Part shown: positions 1 to 12,663 of the stretch, piece after piece
Layout: the number at the start of each line of letters is the position of its first letter
How positions within the stretch are numbered: the stretch's first letter is position 1
Assembly: GCA_963966185.1 (NCBI GenBank)
Contig: CAWZYM010000341.1
Coordinates: 28,501 to 92,500 of the forward strand
Length of the DNA stretch: 64,000 bases
DNA from: Rhabditoides inermis
Lineage: Eukaryota > Nematoda > Chromadorea > Rhabditida > Rhabditidae
Direction of reading: 5' to 3'
Made by a program: the position numbers and the translations under genes
Notes under the pieces: generated by a model
Databases searched by the model: none
Seen by the model: the letters and a program-made list of their open reading frames with translations, nothing else
Told to the model about the DNA's origin: nothing

Positions 1-223
1 TATCGTAATCCGAAGCGGGTGGAGAAGATCAAATTATTGTCCTATCGTAACTCTAAGCGAGTGGAGTAAATCAAATTATTCTCCTATCGTAATCCTAAGC
101 GAGTGGAGTAGATTAAAATTATTATTTTATCGTAAATTCAAGCGAGTGAAGTAGATCAAATTATTCTCCTATCGTAAACTTAAGCGAGTGGAGTAGGTCA
201 AATTATTCTCCTATCGTAAACCT
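1..223 (+). repeat. 42-bp minisatellite array, partial (left edge of window)
   Basis: About five units of a 42-bp repeat, recognisable by AGCGAGTGGAGTAGATCAAA followed by TTATTCTCCTATCGTAA. The array leaves the minisatellite through TAAACCT, a string shared with the 340-bp satellite, and passes into CTCGAACTGTTTGTGATTG. Units differ from each other by a few substitutions (GCGGGTGGAGAAG and GAAGTAG variants) whose order recurs in the other arrays. Confidence 0.95.
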
Positions 224-1930
224 CTCGAACTGTTTGTGATTGTCCCGTAAAGTTTTGGAACGTAAATCAATACTCACACCCAACGACCACATTTCCACTG
301 CGAAACTCGTATTTCTTCCAAAATTTGATTACTAGACCATATTTGAGGACCCAGTTGGATGGACATGGTGACGGATTAGTCAAGTTATTTTCTCCGCTTT
401 ACCGTTCCTCAAGTCCACTGACACGATTCACAGAGCATGGGTCTCTAGAAGCGCGTCACGGCAAAAAGGCTGTATTGAGAGGAAGCAGAGAGATACACAA
501 CTGAGTGATTATACTAACATCAATCGGTAATTTTTTAGTGTTTCAAACTCAAAAAAATAAACCTCACGAACCGTTTGTGATAGTTCCGTAAAGTTTTTAA
601 ACGTAACTCAATACTCACACCCAACCATCACATTTCCACTGCGAAACTCTTATTTCTTCCATAACTTGAATAACAGACCATAATTGAGGACCCAGTTGGA
701 TGAACATGATGGCGGATAAGTCAAATTAATTTCTCCGCTTTACCGTTCCTCAAGTTCACTGACACGATTCACAGAGCATGGGTCTTTAGAAGCGCGTCAC
801 GGCAAAAAGGTTGAATTGAGAGGAAGCAGAGAGATACACAACTGAGTGATCATATTAACATGAATCGGTAATTTTTTAGTGGTCTAAAGTCTAAAATAAA
901 CCTCACAAACTATTTGTGATTGTCCCGTAAAACTTTGAAATGTAAATCAATACTCACACCCAACCACCACATTTACACTGCGAAACTCGTATTTCTTCCA
1001 TAATTTGAATACTAGATCATATTTGAGGACCCAGTTAGATGAACATGGTGGCGAAAAAGTCAAATTATTTTTTTCCGCTTTACCGTTCCTCAAGTCCACT
1101 GACACGACTCACAGAGCATGGGTCTCTAGAAGCGTGTCACGGCAAAAGGGTTGAATTGAGAAAAAGCAGAGAGATACACAACTGAGTGATTATATTAACA
1201 TCAATTGGTATTTTTTAGTGTTTTACTCTCGAAAAAAATTCTCACAAACTGTTTGTGATTGTCTTGTAAAGTTTTGAAACGTTAATCAGTACTCACACCC
1301 ATACACCACATTTCCACTGCGAAACTCGTATTTCTTCCATAATTTGAATACTAGACCATATTTGAGGACCCAGTTGGATGGACATGATAGCGGATAAGTC
1401 AAATTGTTTTCTCCGCATTACCGTTCCTCGAGTCCACTGACACGATTCACAGAGCATGGGTCTCTAAAAGCGTGTCACGGCAAAAAGGTTGAATTGAGAG
1501 GAAGCAGAGAGATACACAACCGAGTGATTTTATTAACGAAAACCGGTTTTTTCAGTGTCTTACACTCAAAAATAAACCTCACAAACTGTTTGTGATTGTC
1601 CTGTGAAGATTTGAAACGTAAATCAATACTCACACCCAACCACCACATTTCCACTGCGAAACTCGTATTTCTTCCATAATTTGAATACTAGACCATATTT
1701 GAGGACCCAGTTGGATGGACATGGTGGCGGATAAGTCAAATTATTTTCTCCGCATTACCGTTCCTCAAGTCCACTGACACGATTCACAGAGCATGGGTCT
1801 CTAAAAGCGTGTCACGGCAAAAAGGTTGAATTGAGAGAAAGCAGAGAGATACACAACTGAGTGATTATATTAACATCAATCGGTTTTTTCAGTGTTTGAA
1901 ACTCAAAAATAAACTTCACAAACCGTTTGT
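224..1930 (+). repeat. 340-bp satellite block, five monomers
   Basis: Tandem monomers of 337-341 bp. Successive CAATACTCACACCC starts fall at 268, 609, 948, 1287 (as CAGTACTC) and 1624. Landmarks in order are CCACCACATTTCCACTGC, GAGGACCCAGTTGGATGG, TTCTCCGCTTTACCGTTCC, GATTCACAGAGCATGGGTCT, AGAAGCGCGTCACGGC, GAAGCAGAGAGATACACAAC and CCGTTTGTGATTGTCCCG. Monomers differ by roughly several per cent, and distinct types recur in order, which marks higher-order structure. No coding potential is conserved across monomers. Confidence 0.95.
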
Positions 1931-2526
1931 TAATCCTAAGCGAGTAGAGTAGATCAAATTATTCTCCTATCGTAATCCTAAGCGAGTGGAGTAGATCAAA
2001 TTATTCTCCTATCGTAACCATAAGCGAGTGGAGTAGATCAAATTATTCTCCTACCGTAATCCTAAGCGAGTGGAGTAGATCAAATTATTCTTCTATCGTA
2101 ATCTTAAGCGAGTGGAATAGATCAAATTATTCTCCTACCGTAATCCTAAGCGAGTGGAGTAGATCAAATTATTCTCATATCGTAATCCTAAGCGAGTAGA
2201 GTATATTAAATTACTCTTCCATCGTAATTTCAAGCGAGTGGAGTAGGTCAAATTATTCTCCTATCGTAAACCTAAGCGAGTGGAGTAGATCAAATTATTA
2301 TCCTATCGTAATCCGAAGCGGGTGGAGAAGATCAAATTATTGTCCTATCGTAACTCTAAGCGAGTGGAGTAAATCAAATTATTCTCCTATCGTAATCCTA
2401 AGCGAGTGGAGTAGATTAAAATTATTATTTTATCGTAAATTCAAGCGAGTGAAGTAGATCAAATTATTCTCCTATCGTAAACTTAAGCGAGTGGAGTAGG
2501 TCAAATTATTCTCCTATCGTAAACCT
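1931..2526 (+). repeat. 42-bp minisatellite array, about 14 units
   Basis: The array enters from satellite at AAACCGTTTGT|TAATCC and exits at AAACCT|CTCGAACTG. From 2304 its tail repeats the start of the window almost exactly (period 2,303 bp). Confidence 0.95.
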
Positions 2527-4231
2527 CTCGAACTGTTTGTGATTGTCCCGTAAAGTTTTGGAACGTAAATCAATACTCACACCCAACGACCACATTTCCA
2601 CTGCGAAACTCGTATTTCTTCCAAAATTTGATTACTAGACCATATTTGAGGACCCAGTTGGATGGACATGGTGACGGATTAGTCAAGTTATTTTCTCCGC
2701 TTTACCGTTCCTCAAGTCCACTGACACGATTCACAGAGCATGGGTCTCTAGAAGCGCGTCACGGCAAAAAGGCTGTATTGAGAGGAAGCAGAGAGATACA
2801 CAACTGAGTGATTATACTAACATCAATCGGTAATTTTTTAGTGTTTCAAACTCAAAAAAATAAACCTCACGAACCGTTTGTGATAGTTCCGTAAAGTTTT
2901 TAAACGTAACTCAATACTCACACCCAACCATCACATTTCCACTGCGAAACTCTTATTTCTTCCATAACTTGAATAACAGACCATAATTGAGGACCCAGTT
3001 GGATGAACATGATGGCGGATAAGTCAAATTAATTTCTCCGCTTTACCGTTCCTCAAGTTCACTGACACGATTCACAGAGCATGGGTCTTTAGAAGCGCGT
3101 CACGGCAAAAAGGTTGAATTGAGAGGAAGCAGAGAGATACACAACTGAGTGATCATATTAACATGAATCGGTAATTTTTTAGTGGTCTAAAGTCTAAAAT
3201 AAACCTCACAAACTATTTGTGATTGTCCCGTAAAACTTTGAAATGTAAATCAATACTCACACCCAACCACCACATTTACACTGCGAAACTCGTATTTCTT
3301 CCATAATTTGAATACTAGATCATATTTGAGGACCCAGTTAGATGAACATGGTGGCGAAAAAGTCAAATTATTTTTTCCGCTTTACCGTTCCTCAAGTCCA
3401 CTGACACGACTCACAGAGCATGGGTCTCTAGAAGCGTGTCACGGCAAAAGGGTTGAATTGAGAAAAAGCAGAGAGATACACAACTGAGTGATTATATTAA
3501 CATCAATTGGTATTTTTTAGTGTTTTACTCTCGAAAAAAATTCTCACAAACTGTTTGTGATTGTCTTGTAAAGTTTTGAAACGTTAATCAGTACTCACAC
3601 CCATACACCACATTTCCACTGCGAAACTCGTATTTCTTCCATAATTTTAATACTAGACCATATTTGAGGACCCAGTTGGATGGACATGATAGCGGAAAAG
3701 TCAAATTGTTTTCTCCGCATTACCGTTCCTCGAGTCCACTGACACGATTCACAGAGCATGGGTCTCTAAAAGCGTGTCACGGCAAAAAGGTTGAATTGAG
3801 AGAAAGCAGAGAGATACACAACTGAGTGATTATATTAACATCAATCGGTTTTTTCAGTGTTTGAAACTCAAAAATAAACTTCACAAACCGTTTGTGATTG
3901 TCCTGTAAAGTTTCGAAACGTAAATCAATACTCACACCCAACCACCACATTTCCACTGCGAAACTCGAATTTCTTCCATAATTTGAATAACATACCATAT
4001 TTGGGACCAAGTTGGATTGACATGGTGGCGGATAAGTCAAATTATCTTCTCCGCTTTACCGTTCCTTGAGTCCACTGACACGATTCACAGAGCATGGGTC
4101 TCTAAAAGCGTGTCACGGCAAAAAGGTTGAATTGAGAGGAAGCAGAGAGATACACAACTGAGTGATCATATTAACATGAATCGGTTTTTTCAGTGTTTGA
4201 AACTCAAAAATAAACTTCACAAACCGTTTGT
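2527..4231 (+). repeat. 340-bp satellite block, five monomers
   Basis: Up to about 3800 this copies 224-1497 with a 2,303-bp offset. Beyond that the two diverge into other monomer types, including a TTGGGACCAAGTTGG variant near 4001 that recurs near 10905. Confidence 0.95.
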
Positions 4232-4522
4232 TAATCCTAAGCGAGTGGAGTAGATCAAATTATTCTCCTATCGTAATCCTAAGCGAGTGGAGTAGATCAA
4301 ATTATTCTCCTATCGTAACCATAAGCGAGTGGAGTAGATCAAATTATTCTCCTACCGTAATCCTAAGCGAGTGGAGTAGATCAAATTATTCTCCTATCGT
4401 AATCCTAAGCGAGTAGAGTAGATTAAATTATTCTTCCATCGTAATTTCAAGCGAGTGGAGTAGATCAAACTATTCTCCTATCGTAAACTTAAGCGAGTGG
4501 AATAGGTCAAATTATTCTCCTA
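4232..4522 (+). repeat. 42-bp minisatellite array, left part, split by Helitron-like A
   Basis: Seven units, then the array is broken after CTCCTA and resumes at 6643 with TCGTAATCC. Left plus right parts total 1,186 bp, the same length as the uninterrupted array 11478-12663, whose unit order they match. Confidence 0.95.
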
Positions 4523-4560
4523 CTAGCGCTCCGGCGCGCTGTCGCGCGCCTCCGCGCTAG
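4523..4560 (-). repeat. Terminal hairpin of element A
   Basis: Two nested 7-bp stems: CTAGCGC/GCGCTAG outside and GGCGCGC/GCGCGCC inside. They are separated by symmetric TCC/TCC internal loops and closed by TGTC. The outer stem contains the terminal CTAG itself. The same 38-nt hairpin ends element B, and with one change element D. Confidence 0.9.
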
Positions 4561-4814
4561 ATCATGAAAATTAGAAGAATAGAAATACATTCAAGTTTTT
4601 GTTATGATCAATAATACTGTTTATCTACAATTTCATAACATTTTGAGTGAAACAAATTATTGAAGTAGAGAAGATTAGTCGACTGATTTAATGATTGCAC
4701 TGATAAGTATGTAGTCTAGGGGCGGGGAACATATAATTTTTTCTCTGAACTATACTTTCCTATGCTCATAAAAATGAAATGCGCTCAAGTACGAGTCAGC
4801 ATCGCTCTAATATT

Positions 4815-4952
4815 GGACCTCCTCCCTTCTCTCTCTCTCCCCCCCCCCCCTTTCTCTCCCCTCTCCTCTCTTTCTCCTCTCTCTCTCTCTCTGCTTTTCC
4901 TTTATTTCTCTTTATTTCTCTTTATTTCTCTTTATTTCTCTTTATTTCTCTT

Positions 4953-5020
<68 letters not shown>

Positions 5021-5080
5021 TTCTCTTTATTTCTCTTTATTTATCTTTATTTCTCTCTCTCTCTCTCCTCGTATTTCTTT
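4815..5080 (+). repeat. Pyrimidine-rich low-complexity tract with (TC)n
   Basis: Almost pure C/T on the plus strand: C-runs, a TTTATTTCTC repeat and about 58 bp of (TC)n around 4960-5018. Long open frames of Ser/Leu/Phe here are a by-product of composition. Confidence 0.95.
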
Positions 5081-5379
5081 TAGTGTTAATGTTACGAAAA
5101 CAGACAGCTCTGCTACTACAACCTCTATCCCTCTTTCATTCTCTCTCTCTCTCTATCTCTCTCTCTCTTTCTCTTACCTTTTTATCTATATCTTCCTTTT
5201 TTCCCTCTCTTCCTCTTTTTCCTTCTCTCAGGTCTCCTCTCGCATCTTTTCTGTTCTCAATGCAACGACAACAGTACTTTTATTCGCTCTACCACTGCCT
5301 TTCTCTCTCTATATATATCTATATATTTCTCTCTAACTTTTCCTCTCTCCCTCTCTCTCCGTTCTTTGCCAATGCATTT

Positions 5380-6610
5380 CTAGAGATTGAAGTAAAACTT
5401 TTGCTTGGACATGGAGCTTCCGCTGCCGGACAGCGAGATTTTGATGGTTTTTCAACCAAATAATGAAAGCAAAATTGAAAACTATCACAACGTGGACTAC
5501 AACCGAGGACGTAAACTCAGCTATCTGCAAAGTTTCATACAAATTGGTTTAGTATTAATCAAGTTATGAACGCGGAACTAATCAAAATCGCAAAAGAAAT
5601 GCGAGGGCGCGCGCACCTTTTGATAATTTGACTATATCTTCCTCACACCGTAACCAATCAGATTGAATTTAGCAGGTACGCAAAAAAACTATTTGTTGAA
5701 CGCATAATGAAGCGGAGATGTTTCTTAGACGAGAAACTTTCGCTGCGGAGAGCTACAAAGTTGATGATTTTCGTGGCTTTTCTTCTATACATGGTTAACA
5801 AGAGTAAGTAGATACCTATAGCAAAGTGGACTGCATCCTGAAATACAAAGTAAACTTTCTGAATAGTTTCACGCACATCGGTTCAGTAGAAACGGAGATA
5901 TGCCCGCGGAAACACAAGAAAAGTGCAAAAATGACTATTTTTGGTGGTTTTTCGACCAAAAATAGAGGTAATGAAAGCTAAATTGAGAACTGTCACAAAG
6001 TGGACTGCATCAGAAGAGGTAATCTCAACTATCTGATGAGTTTCATGCAAATTGGTTCTGTATGAATCAAGTTATGACCGCGGAAATACTCAAAATCGCA
6101 AAAGTGAGGCGAGGGCGCGCGCGCGGCTCTTGCTAATTTGGCTATATTTTCCTCACACCGTAACCAATGAGGGTGAAATTTGCAGGTTTGCGACAAAACT
6201 ATTTGTTGAAAGTAATTACAGAACAAGAAGCGAAACTGTTTCTTAGGTGAGAAGCTTTTGCAGCGGACAGCACCAAACTCGGCGAATTTTGAGGTTTTTC
6301 TACCAAATATAGGCAATGAGTGTATTTGGAGAGTAACCACGAAGTGGACTGCATCCTGAAGTACTATGTAAACTTTCTGCGAAGTTTGACGCAAATCGGT
6401 TCGGTAGTAACGGAGTTATGACCGCGGAACGACACGAAAAAGTGCAAAAATGGTCAATTTTGGCGGTTTTTCGACCAAATATGGGCGTAGAGGAGGAGTT
6501 GAGAGGTGCCTGAATTTTGTTGTCGTCTGGTGCAGGTGACACAACTTTCTACCAAGTTTCATAGAAATCGGTTGAGTTTGAAGATAGTTATGACCTTCCA
6601 ATGACGGACG
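5380..6610 (+). repeat. About seven degenerate modules of ~171 bp inside element A
   Basis: A motif of the form GTTTCATGCAAATCGGTT, followed by AAACGGAGATATG or AAGTTATGACC, recurs near 5532, 5866, 6040, 6383 and 6557. More degenerate copies lie near 5703 and 6210, giving a step of 163-178 bp. Other shared strings are GTGGACTGCATC, CACACCGTAACCAAT and GGTTTTTCGACCAAAT. Modules are well diverged, so the expansion is old relative to the insertion. Confidence 0.65.
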
Positions 6611-6642
6611 GACACCATAGGACATTTTAGTAAGAAAGGAGA

Positions 6643-7537
6643 TCGTAATCCGAAGCGGGTGGAGAAGATCAAATCATTATCCTATCGTAACTCTAAGCGA
6701 GTGGAGTAAATCAAATTATTCTCCTGTCGTAATCCTAAGCGAGTGGAGTAGATTAAAATTATTCCTTTTTTCATAATTTCAAGCGAGTGGAGTAGATCAG
6801 ATTATTCTCCTAACGAAATCCTAAGCGAGTGGAGTAGATCAAATTAGTCTTCTATCGTAATCATAAGCGAGTGGAATAGATCAAATTATTCTCCTACCGT
6901 AATCCTAAGCGAGTGGAGTAGATCAAATTATTCTCCTATCGTAATCCTAAGCGAGTAGAGTAGATTAAATTACTCTTCCATCGTAATTTCAAGCGAGTGG
7001 AGTAGGTCAAATTATTCTCCTATCGTAACCATAAGCGAGTGGAGTAGATCAAATTTTTCTCCTACCGTAATCCTAAGCGAGTGGAGTAGATCAAATAATT
7101 CTTCTATCGTAATCTTAAGCGAGTGGAATAGATCAAATTATTCTCCTACCGTAATCCTAAGCGAGTGGAGTAGATCAAATTATTCTCCTATCGTAATCCT
7201 AAGCGAGTAGAGTAGATTAAATTACTCTTCCATCGTAATTTCAAGCGAGTGGAGTAGGTCAAATTATTCTCCTATCGTAAACCTAAGCGAGTGGAGTAGA
7301 TCAAATTATTATCCTATCGTAATCCGAAGCGGGTGGAGAAGATCAAATTATTGTCCTATCGTAACTCTAAGCGAGTGGAGTAAATCAAATTATTCTCCTA
7401 TCGTAATCCTAAGCGAGTGGAGTAGATTAAAATTATTCTTTTATCGTAAATTCAAGCGAGTGAAGTAGATCAAATTATTCTCCTATCGTAAACTTAAGCG
7501 AGTGGAGTAGGTCAAATTATTTTCCTATCGTAAACCT
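6643..7537 (+). repeat. 42-bp minisatellite array, right part after element A, about 21 units
   Basis: Continuation of the array split at 4522. It exits through TAAACCT|CTCGAACTG like the other arrays. Confidence 0.95.
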
Positions 7538-8920
7538 CTCGAACTGTTTGTGATTGTCCCGTAAAGTTTTGAAACGTAAATCAATACTCACACCCAACGA
7601 CCACATTTCCACTGCGAAACTCGTATTTCTTCCAAAATTTGATTACTAGACCATATTTGAGGACCCAGTTGGATGGACATGGTGACGGATTAGTCAAGTT
7701 ATTTTCTCCGCTTTACCGTTCCTCAAGTCCACTGACACGATTCACAGAGCATGGGTCTCTAGAAGCGCGTCACGGCAAAAAGGCTGTATTGAGAGGAAGC
7801 AGAGAGATACACAACTGAGTGATTATATTAACATCAATCGGTAATTTTTTAGTGTTTCAAACTCAAAAAAATAAACCTCACGAACCGTTTGTGATAGTTC
7901 CGTAAAGTTTTTAAACGTAACTCAATACTCACACCCAACCATCACATTTCCACTGCGAAACTCTTATTTCTTCCATAACTTGAATAACAGACCATAATTG
8001 AGGACCCAGTTGGATGAACATGATGGCGGATAAGTCAAATTAATTTCTCCGCTTTACCGTTCCTCAAGTTCACTGACACGATTCACAGAGCATGGGTCTT
8101 TAGAAGCGCGTCACGGCAAAAAGGTTGAATTGAGAGGAAGCAGAGAGATACACAACTGAGTGATCATATTAACATGAATCGGTAATTTTTCAGTGGTCTA
8201 AAGTCTAAAATAAACCTCACAAACTATTTGTGATTGTCCCGTAAAACTTTGAAATGTAAATCAATATTCACACCCAACCACCACATTTCCACTGCGAAAC
8301 TCGTATTTCTTTCATAATTTGAATACTAGACCATACTTGAGGACACAGTTAGATGAACATGATGGCGGATAAATTTTTGGCGGATAAATCAAATTATTTT
8401 CTCCGCTTTACCGTTCCTCAAGTCCACTGACACTATTCACAGAGCATGGGTCTCTAAAAGCGTGTAACGGCAAAAAGGTTGAATTGAGAGGAAGCAGAGA
8501 GATACACAACCGAGTGATTTTATTAACGAAAACCGGTTTTTTCAGTGTCTTACACTCAAAAATAAACCTCACAAACTGTTTGTGATTGTCCTGTGAAGTT
8601 TTGAAACGTAAATCAATACTCACACCCAACCACCACATTTCCACTGCGAAACTCGTATTTCTTTCATAATTTGAATACTAGACCATATTTGAGGACCCAG
8701 TTGGATGGACATGGTGGCGGATAAGTCAAATTATTTTCTCCGCATTACCGTTCCTCAAGTCCACTGACACGATTCACAGAGCATGGGTCTCTAAAAGCGT
8801 GTCACGGCAAAAAGGTTGAATTGAGAGAAAGCAGAGAGATACACAACTGAGTGATTATATTAACATCAATCGGTTTTTTCAGTGTTTGAAACTCAAAAAT
8901 AAACTTCACAAACCGTTTGT
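7538..8920 (+). repeat. 340-bp satellite block, four monomers
   Basis: Four monomers. One contains a short internal duplication of GGCGGATAAAT near 8363-8390 that is absent from its paralog near 10260. The block pairs with 9433-10700 at an offset near 1.88 kb. Confidence 0.95.
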
Positions 8921-9432
8921 TAATCCTAAGCGAGTGGAGTAGATCAAATTATTCTCCTATCGTAATCCTAAGCGAGTGGAGTAGATCAAATTATTCTCCT
9001 ATCGTAACCATAAGCGAGTGGAGTAGATCAAATTATTCTCCTACCGTAATCCTAAGCGAGTGGAGTAGATCAAATTATTCTCCTATCGTAATCCTAAGCG
9101 AGTAGAGTAGATTAAATTGCTCTTCCATCGTAATTTCAAGCGAGTGGAGTAGGTCAAATTATTCTCCTATCGTAAACCTAAGCGAGTGGAGTAGATCAAA
9201 TTATTATCCTATCGTAATCCGAAGCGGGTGGAGAAGATCAAATTATTGTCCTATCGTAACTCTAAGCGAGTGGAGTAAATCAAATTATTCTCCTATCGTA
9301 ATCCTAAGCGAGTGGAGTAGATTAAAATTATTCTTTTATCGTAAATTCAAGCGAGTGAAGTAGATCAAATTATTCTCCTATCGTAAACTTAAGCGAGTGG
9401 AGTAGGTCAAATTATTTTCCTATCGTAAACCT
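8921..9432 (+). repeat. 42-bp minisatellite array, about 12 units
   Basis: A 512-bp array between AAACCGTTTGT and TCGAACTGTTTGT. This 12-unit length recurs at 14375, 17273, 26239, 28796 and 63230. Confidence 0.95.
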
Positions 9433-11477
9433 CTCGAACTGTTTGTGATTGTCCCGTAAAGTTTTGAAACGTAAATCAATACTCACACCCAACGACCACA
9501 TTTCCACTGCGAAACTCGTATTTCTTCCAAAATTTGATTACTAGACCATATTTGAGGACCCAGTTGGATGGACATGGTGACGGATTAGTCAAGTTATTTT
9601 CTCCGCTTTACCGTTCCTCAAGTCCACTGACACGATTCACAGAGCATGGGTCTCTAGAAGCGCGTCACGGCAAAAAGGCTGTATTGAGAGGAAGCAGAGA
9701 GATACACAACTGAGTGATTATATTAACATCAATCGGTAATTTTTTAGTGTTTCAAACTCAAAAAAAATAAACCTCACGAACCGTTTGTGATAGTTCCGTA
9801 AAGTTTTTAAACGTAACTCAATACTCACACCCAACCATCACATTTCCACTGCGAAACTCTTATTTCTTCCATAACTTGAATAACAGACCATAATTGAGGA
9901 CCCAGTTGGATGAACATGATGGCGGATAAGTCAAATTAATTTCTCCGCTTTACCGTTCCTCAAGTTCACTGACACGATTCACAGAGCATGGGTCTTTAGA
10001 AGCGCGTCACGGCAAAAAGGTTGAATTGAGAGGAAGCAGAGAGATACACAACTGAGTGATCATATTAACATGAATCGGTAATTTTTCAGTGTTCTAAAGT
10101 CTAAAATAAACCTCACAAACTATTTGTGATTGTCCCGTAAAACTTTGAAATGTAAATCAATATTCACACCCAACCACCACATTTCCACTGCGAAACTCGT
10201 ATTTCTTTCATAATTTGAATACTAGACCATACTTGAGGACACAGTTAGATGAACATGATGGCGGATAAATCAAATTATTTTCTCCGCTTTACCGTTCCTC
10301 AAGTCCACTGACACTATTCACAGAGCATGGGTCTCTAAAAGCGTGTAACGGCAAAAAGGTTGAATTGAGAGGAAGCAGAGAGATACACAACCGAGTGATT
10401 TTATTAACGAAAACCGGTTTTTTCAGTGTCTTACACTCAAAAATAAACCTCACAAACTGTTTGTGATTGTCCTGTGAAGTTTTGAAACGTAAATCAATAC
10501 TCACACCCAACCACCACATTTCCACTGCGAAACTCGTATTTCTTCCATAATTTGAATACTAGACCATATTTGAGGACCCAGTTGGATGGACATGATAGCG
10601 GATAAGTCAAATTGTTTTCTCCGCATTACCGTTCCTCGAGTCCACTGACACGATTCACAGAGCATGGGTCTCTAAAAGCGTGTCACGGCAAAAAGGTTGA
10701 ATTGAGAGAAAGCAGAGAGATACACAACTGAGTGATTATATTAACATCAATCGGTTTTTTCAGTGTTTGAAACTCAAAAATAAACTTCACAAACCGTTTG
10801 TGATTGTCCTGTAAAGTTTCGAAACGTAAATCAATACTCACACCCAACCACCACATTTCCACTGCGAAACTCGAATTTCTTCCATAATTTGAATAACATA
10901 CCATATTTGGGACCAAGTTGGATTGACATGGTGGCGGATAAGTCAAATTATCTTCTCCGCTTTACCGTTCCTTGAGTCCACTGACACGATTCACAGAGCA
11001 TGGGTCTCTAAAAGCGTGTCACGGCAAAAAAGGTTGAATTGAGAGGAAGCAGAGAGATACACAACTGAGTGATCATATTAACATGAATCGGTAATTTTTT
11101 AGTGTTTTAAAGTCTAAAATAAACCTCACAAACTATTCGTGATTGTCCCGTAAAACTTTGAAATGTAAATCAATATTCACACCCAACCACCACATTTCCA
11201 CTGCGAAACTCGTATTTCTTTCATAATTTGAATACTAGACCATACTTGAGGACACAGTTAGATGAACATGGTGGCGGATAAGTCAAATTATTTTCTCCGC
11301 ATTACCGTTCCTCAAGTCCACTGACACGATTCACAGAGCATGGGTCTCTAAAAGCGTGTCACGGCAAAAAGGTTGAATTGAGAGAAAGCAGAGAGATACA
11401 CAACTGAGTGATTATATTAACATCAATCGGTTTTTTCAGTGTTTGAAACTCAAAAATAAACTTCACAAACCGTTTGT
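9433..11477 (+). repeat. 340-bp satellite block, six monomers
   Basis: Six monomers. The TTGGGACCAAGTTGG type near 10905 repeats that near 4001, with the same neighbours, showing shared ancestry of these higher-order units. Confidence 0.95.
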
Positions 11478-12663
11478 TAATCCTAAGCGAGTGGAGTAGA
11501 TCAAATTATTCTCCTATCGTAATCCTAAGCGAGTGGAGTAGATCAAATTATTCTCCTATCGTAACCATAAGCGAGTGGAGTAGATCAAATTATTCTCCTA
11601 CCGTAATCCTAAGCGAGTGGAGTAGATCAAATTATTCTCCTATCGTAATCCTAAGCGAGTAGAGTAGATTAAATTATTCTTCCATCGTAATTTCAAGCGA
11701 GTGGAGTAGATCAAACTATTCTCCTATCGTAAACTTAAGCGAGTGGAATAGGTCAAATTATTCTCCTATCGTAATCCGAAGCGGGTGGAGAAGATCAAAT
11801 CATTATCCTATCGTAACTCTAAGCGAGTGGATTAAATCAAATTATTCTCCTGTCGTAATCCTAAGCGAGTGGAGTAGATTAAAATTATTCCTTTTTTCAT
11901 AATTTCAAGCGAGTGGAGTAGATCAGATTATTCTCCTAACGAAATCCTAAGCGAGTGGAGTAGATCAAATTATTCTTCTATCGTAATCATAAGCGAGTGG
12001 AATAGATCAAATTATTCTCCTACCGTAATCCTAAGCGAGTGGAGTAGATCAAATTATTCTCCTATCGTAATCCTAAGCGAGTAGAGTAGATTAAATTACT
12101 CTTCCATCGTAATTTCAAGCGAGTGGAGTAGGTCAAATTATTCTCCTATCGTAACCATAAGCGAGTGGAGTAGATCAGATTATTCTCCTAACGTAATCCT
12201 AAGCGAGTGGAGTAGATCAAATTATTCTTCTATCGTAATCATAAGCGAGTGGAATAGATCAAATTATTCTCCTACCGTAATCCTAAGCGAGTGGAGTAGA
12301 TCAAATTATTCTCCTATCGTAATCCTAAGCGAGTAGAGTAGATTAAATTACTCTTCCATCGTAATTTCAAGCGAGTGGAGTAGGTCAAATTATTCTCCTA
12401 TCGTAAACCTAAGCGAGTGGAGTAGATCAAATTATTATCCTATCGTAATCCGAAGCGGGTGGAAAAGATCAAATTATTGTCCTATCGTAACTCTAAGCGA
12501 GTGGAGTAAATCGAATTATTCTCCTATCGTAATCCTAAGCGAGTGGAGTAGATTAAAATTATTCTTTTATCGTAAATTCAAGCGAGTGAAGTAGATCAAA
12601 TTATTCTCCTATCGTAAACTTAAGCGAGTGGAGTAGGTCAAATTATTCTCCTATCGTAAACCT
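11478..12663 (+). repeat. 42-bp minisatellite array, about 28 units
   Basis: Longest uninterrupted array in the window (1,186 bp). Its unit order matches 4232-4522 plus 6643-7537, and it carries the empty site of element A at 11768/11769. Confidence 0.95.

Larger units (their letters stand above)
4523..6642 (-). mobile_element. Helitron-like non-autonomous element A (2,120 bp)
   Basis: Read on the minus strand the element begins TCTCCTTTCTTACTAAAATG and ends in a GC-rich hairpin whose last bases are CTAG, matching the Helitron 5'-TC...CTRR-3' signature. It lies exactly between A and T of the minisatellite (CTCCTA|TCGTAA) with no target-site duplication; the uninterrupted site is at 11768/11769. 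The body holds a pyrimidine/TC tract (4815-5080) and degenerate modules of about 171 bp (5380-6610). No Rep-helicase is present, so any movement would need an enzyme from elsewhere. It is closely related to element B at 29729-31902. Membership of the Helitron superfamily is inferred from ends and target only. Confidence 0.75.

Noticed and set aside
224..1930. Hammerhead or CENP-B box within the 340-bp satellite or the 42-bp repeat
   Set aside because: No CTGANGA with a matching GAAA box on either strand (only CTGAGTGA), and no TTCGNNNNANNCGGG match.
1931..2526. CRISPR-like array from regularly spaced short repeats
   Set aside because: The 42-bp units are head-to-tail with no unique spacers, and the context is eukaryotic satellite.
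5333..6625. Minus-strand frames of 69-121 residues in element A and similar ones in B
   Set aside because: They overlap each other in several frames, are broken differently in A and B, and follow the ~171-bp modules.
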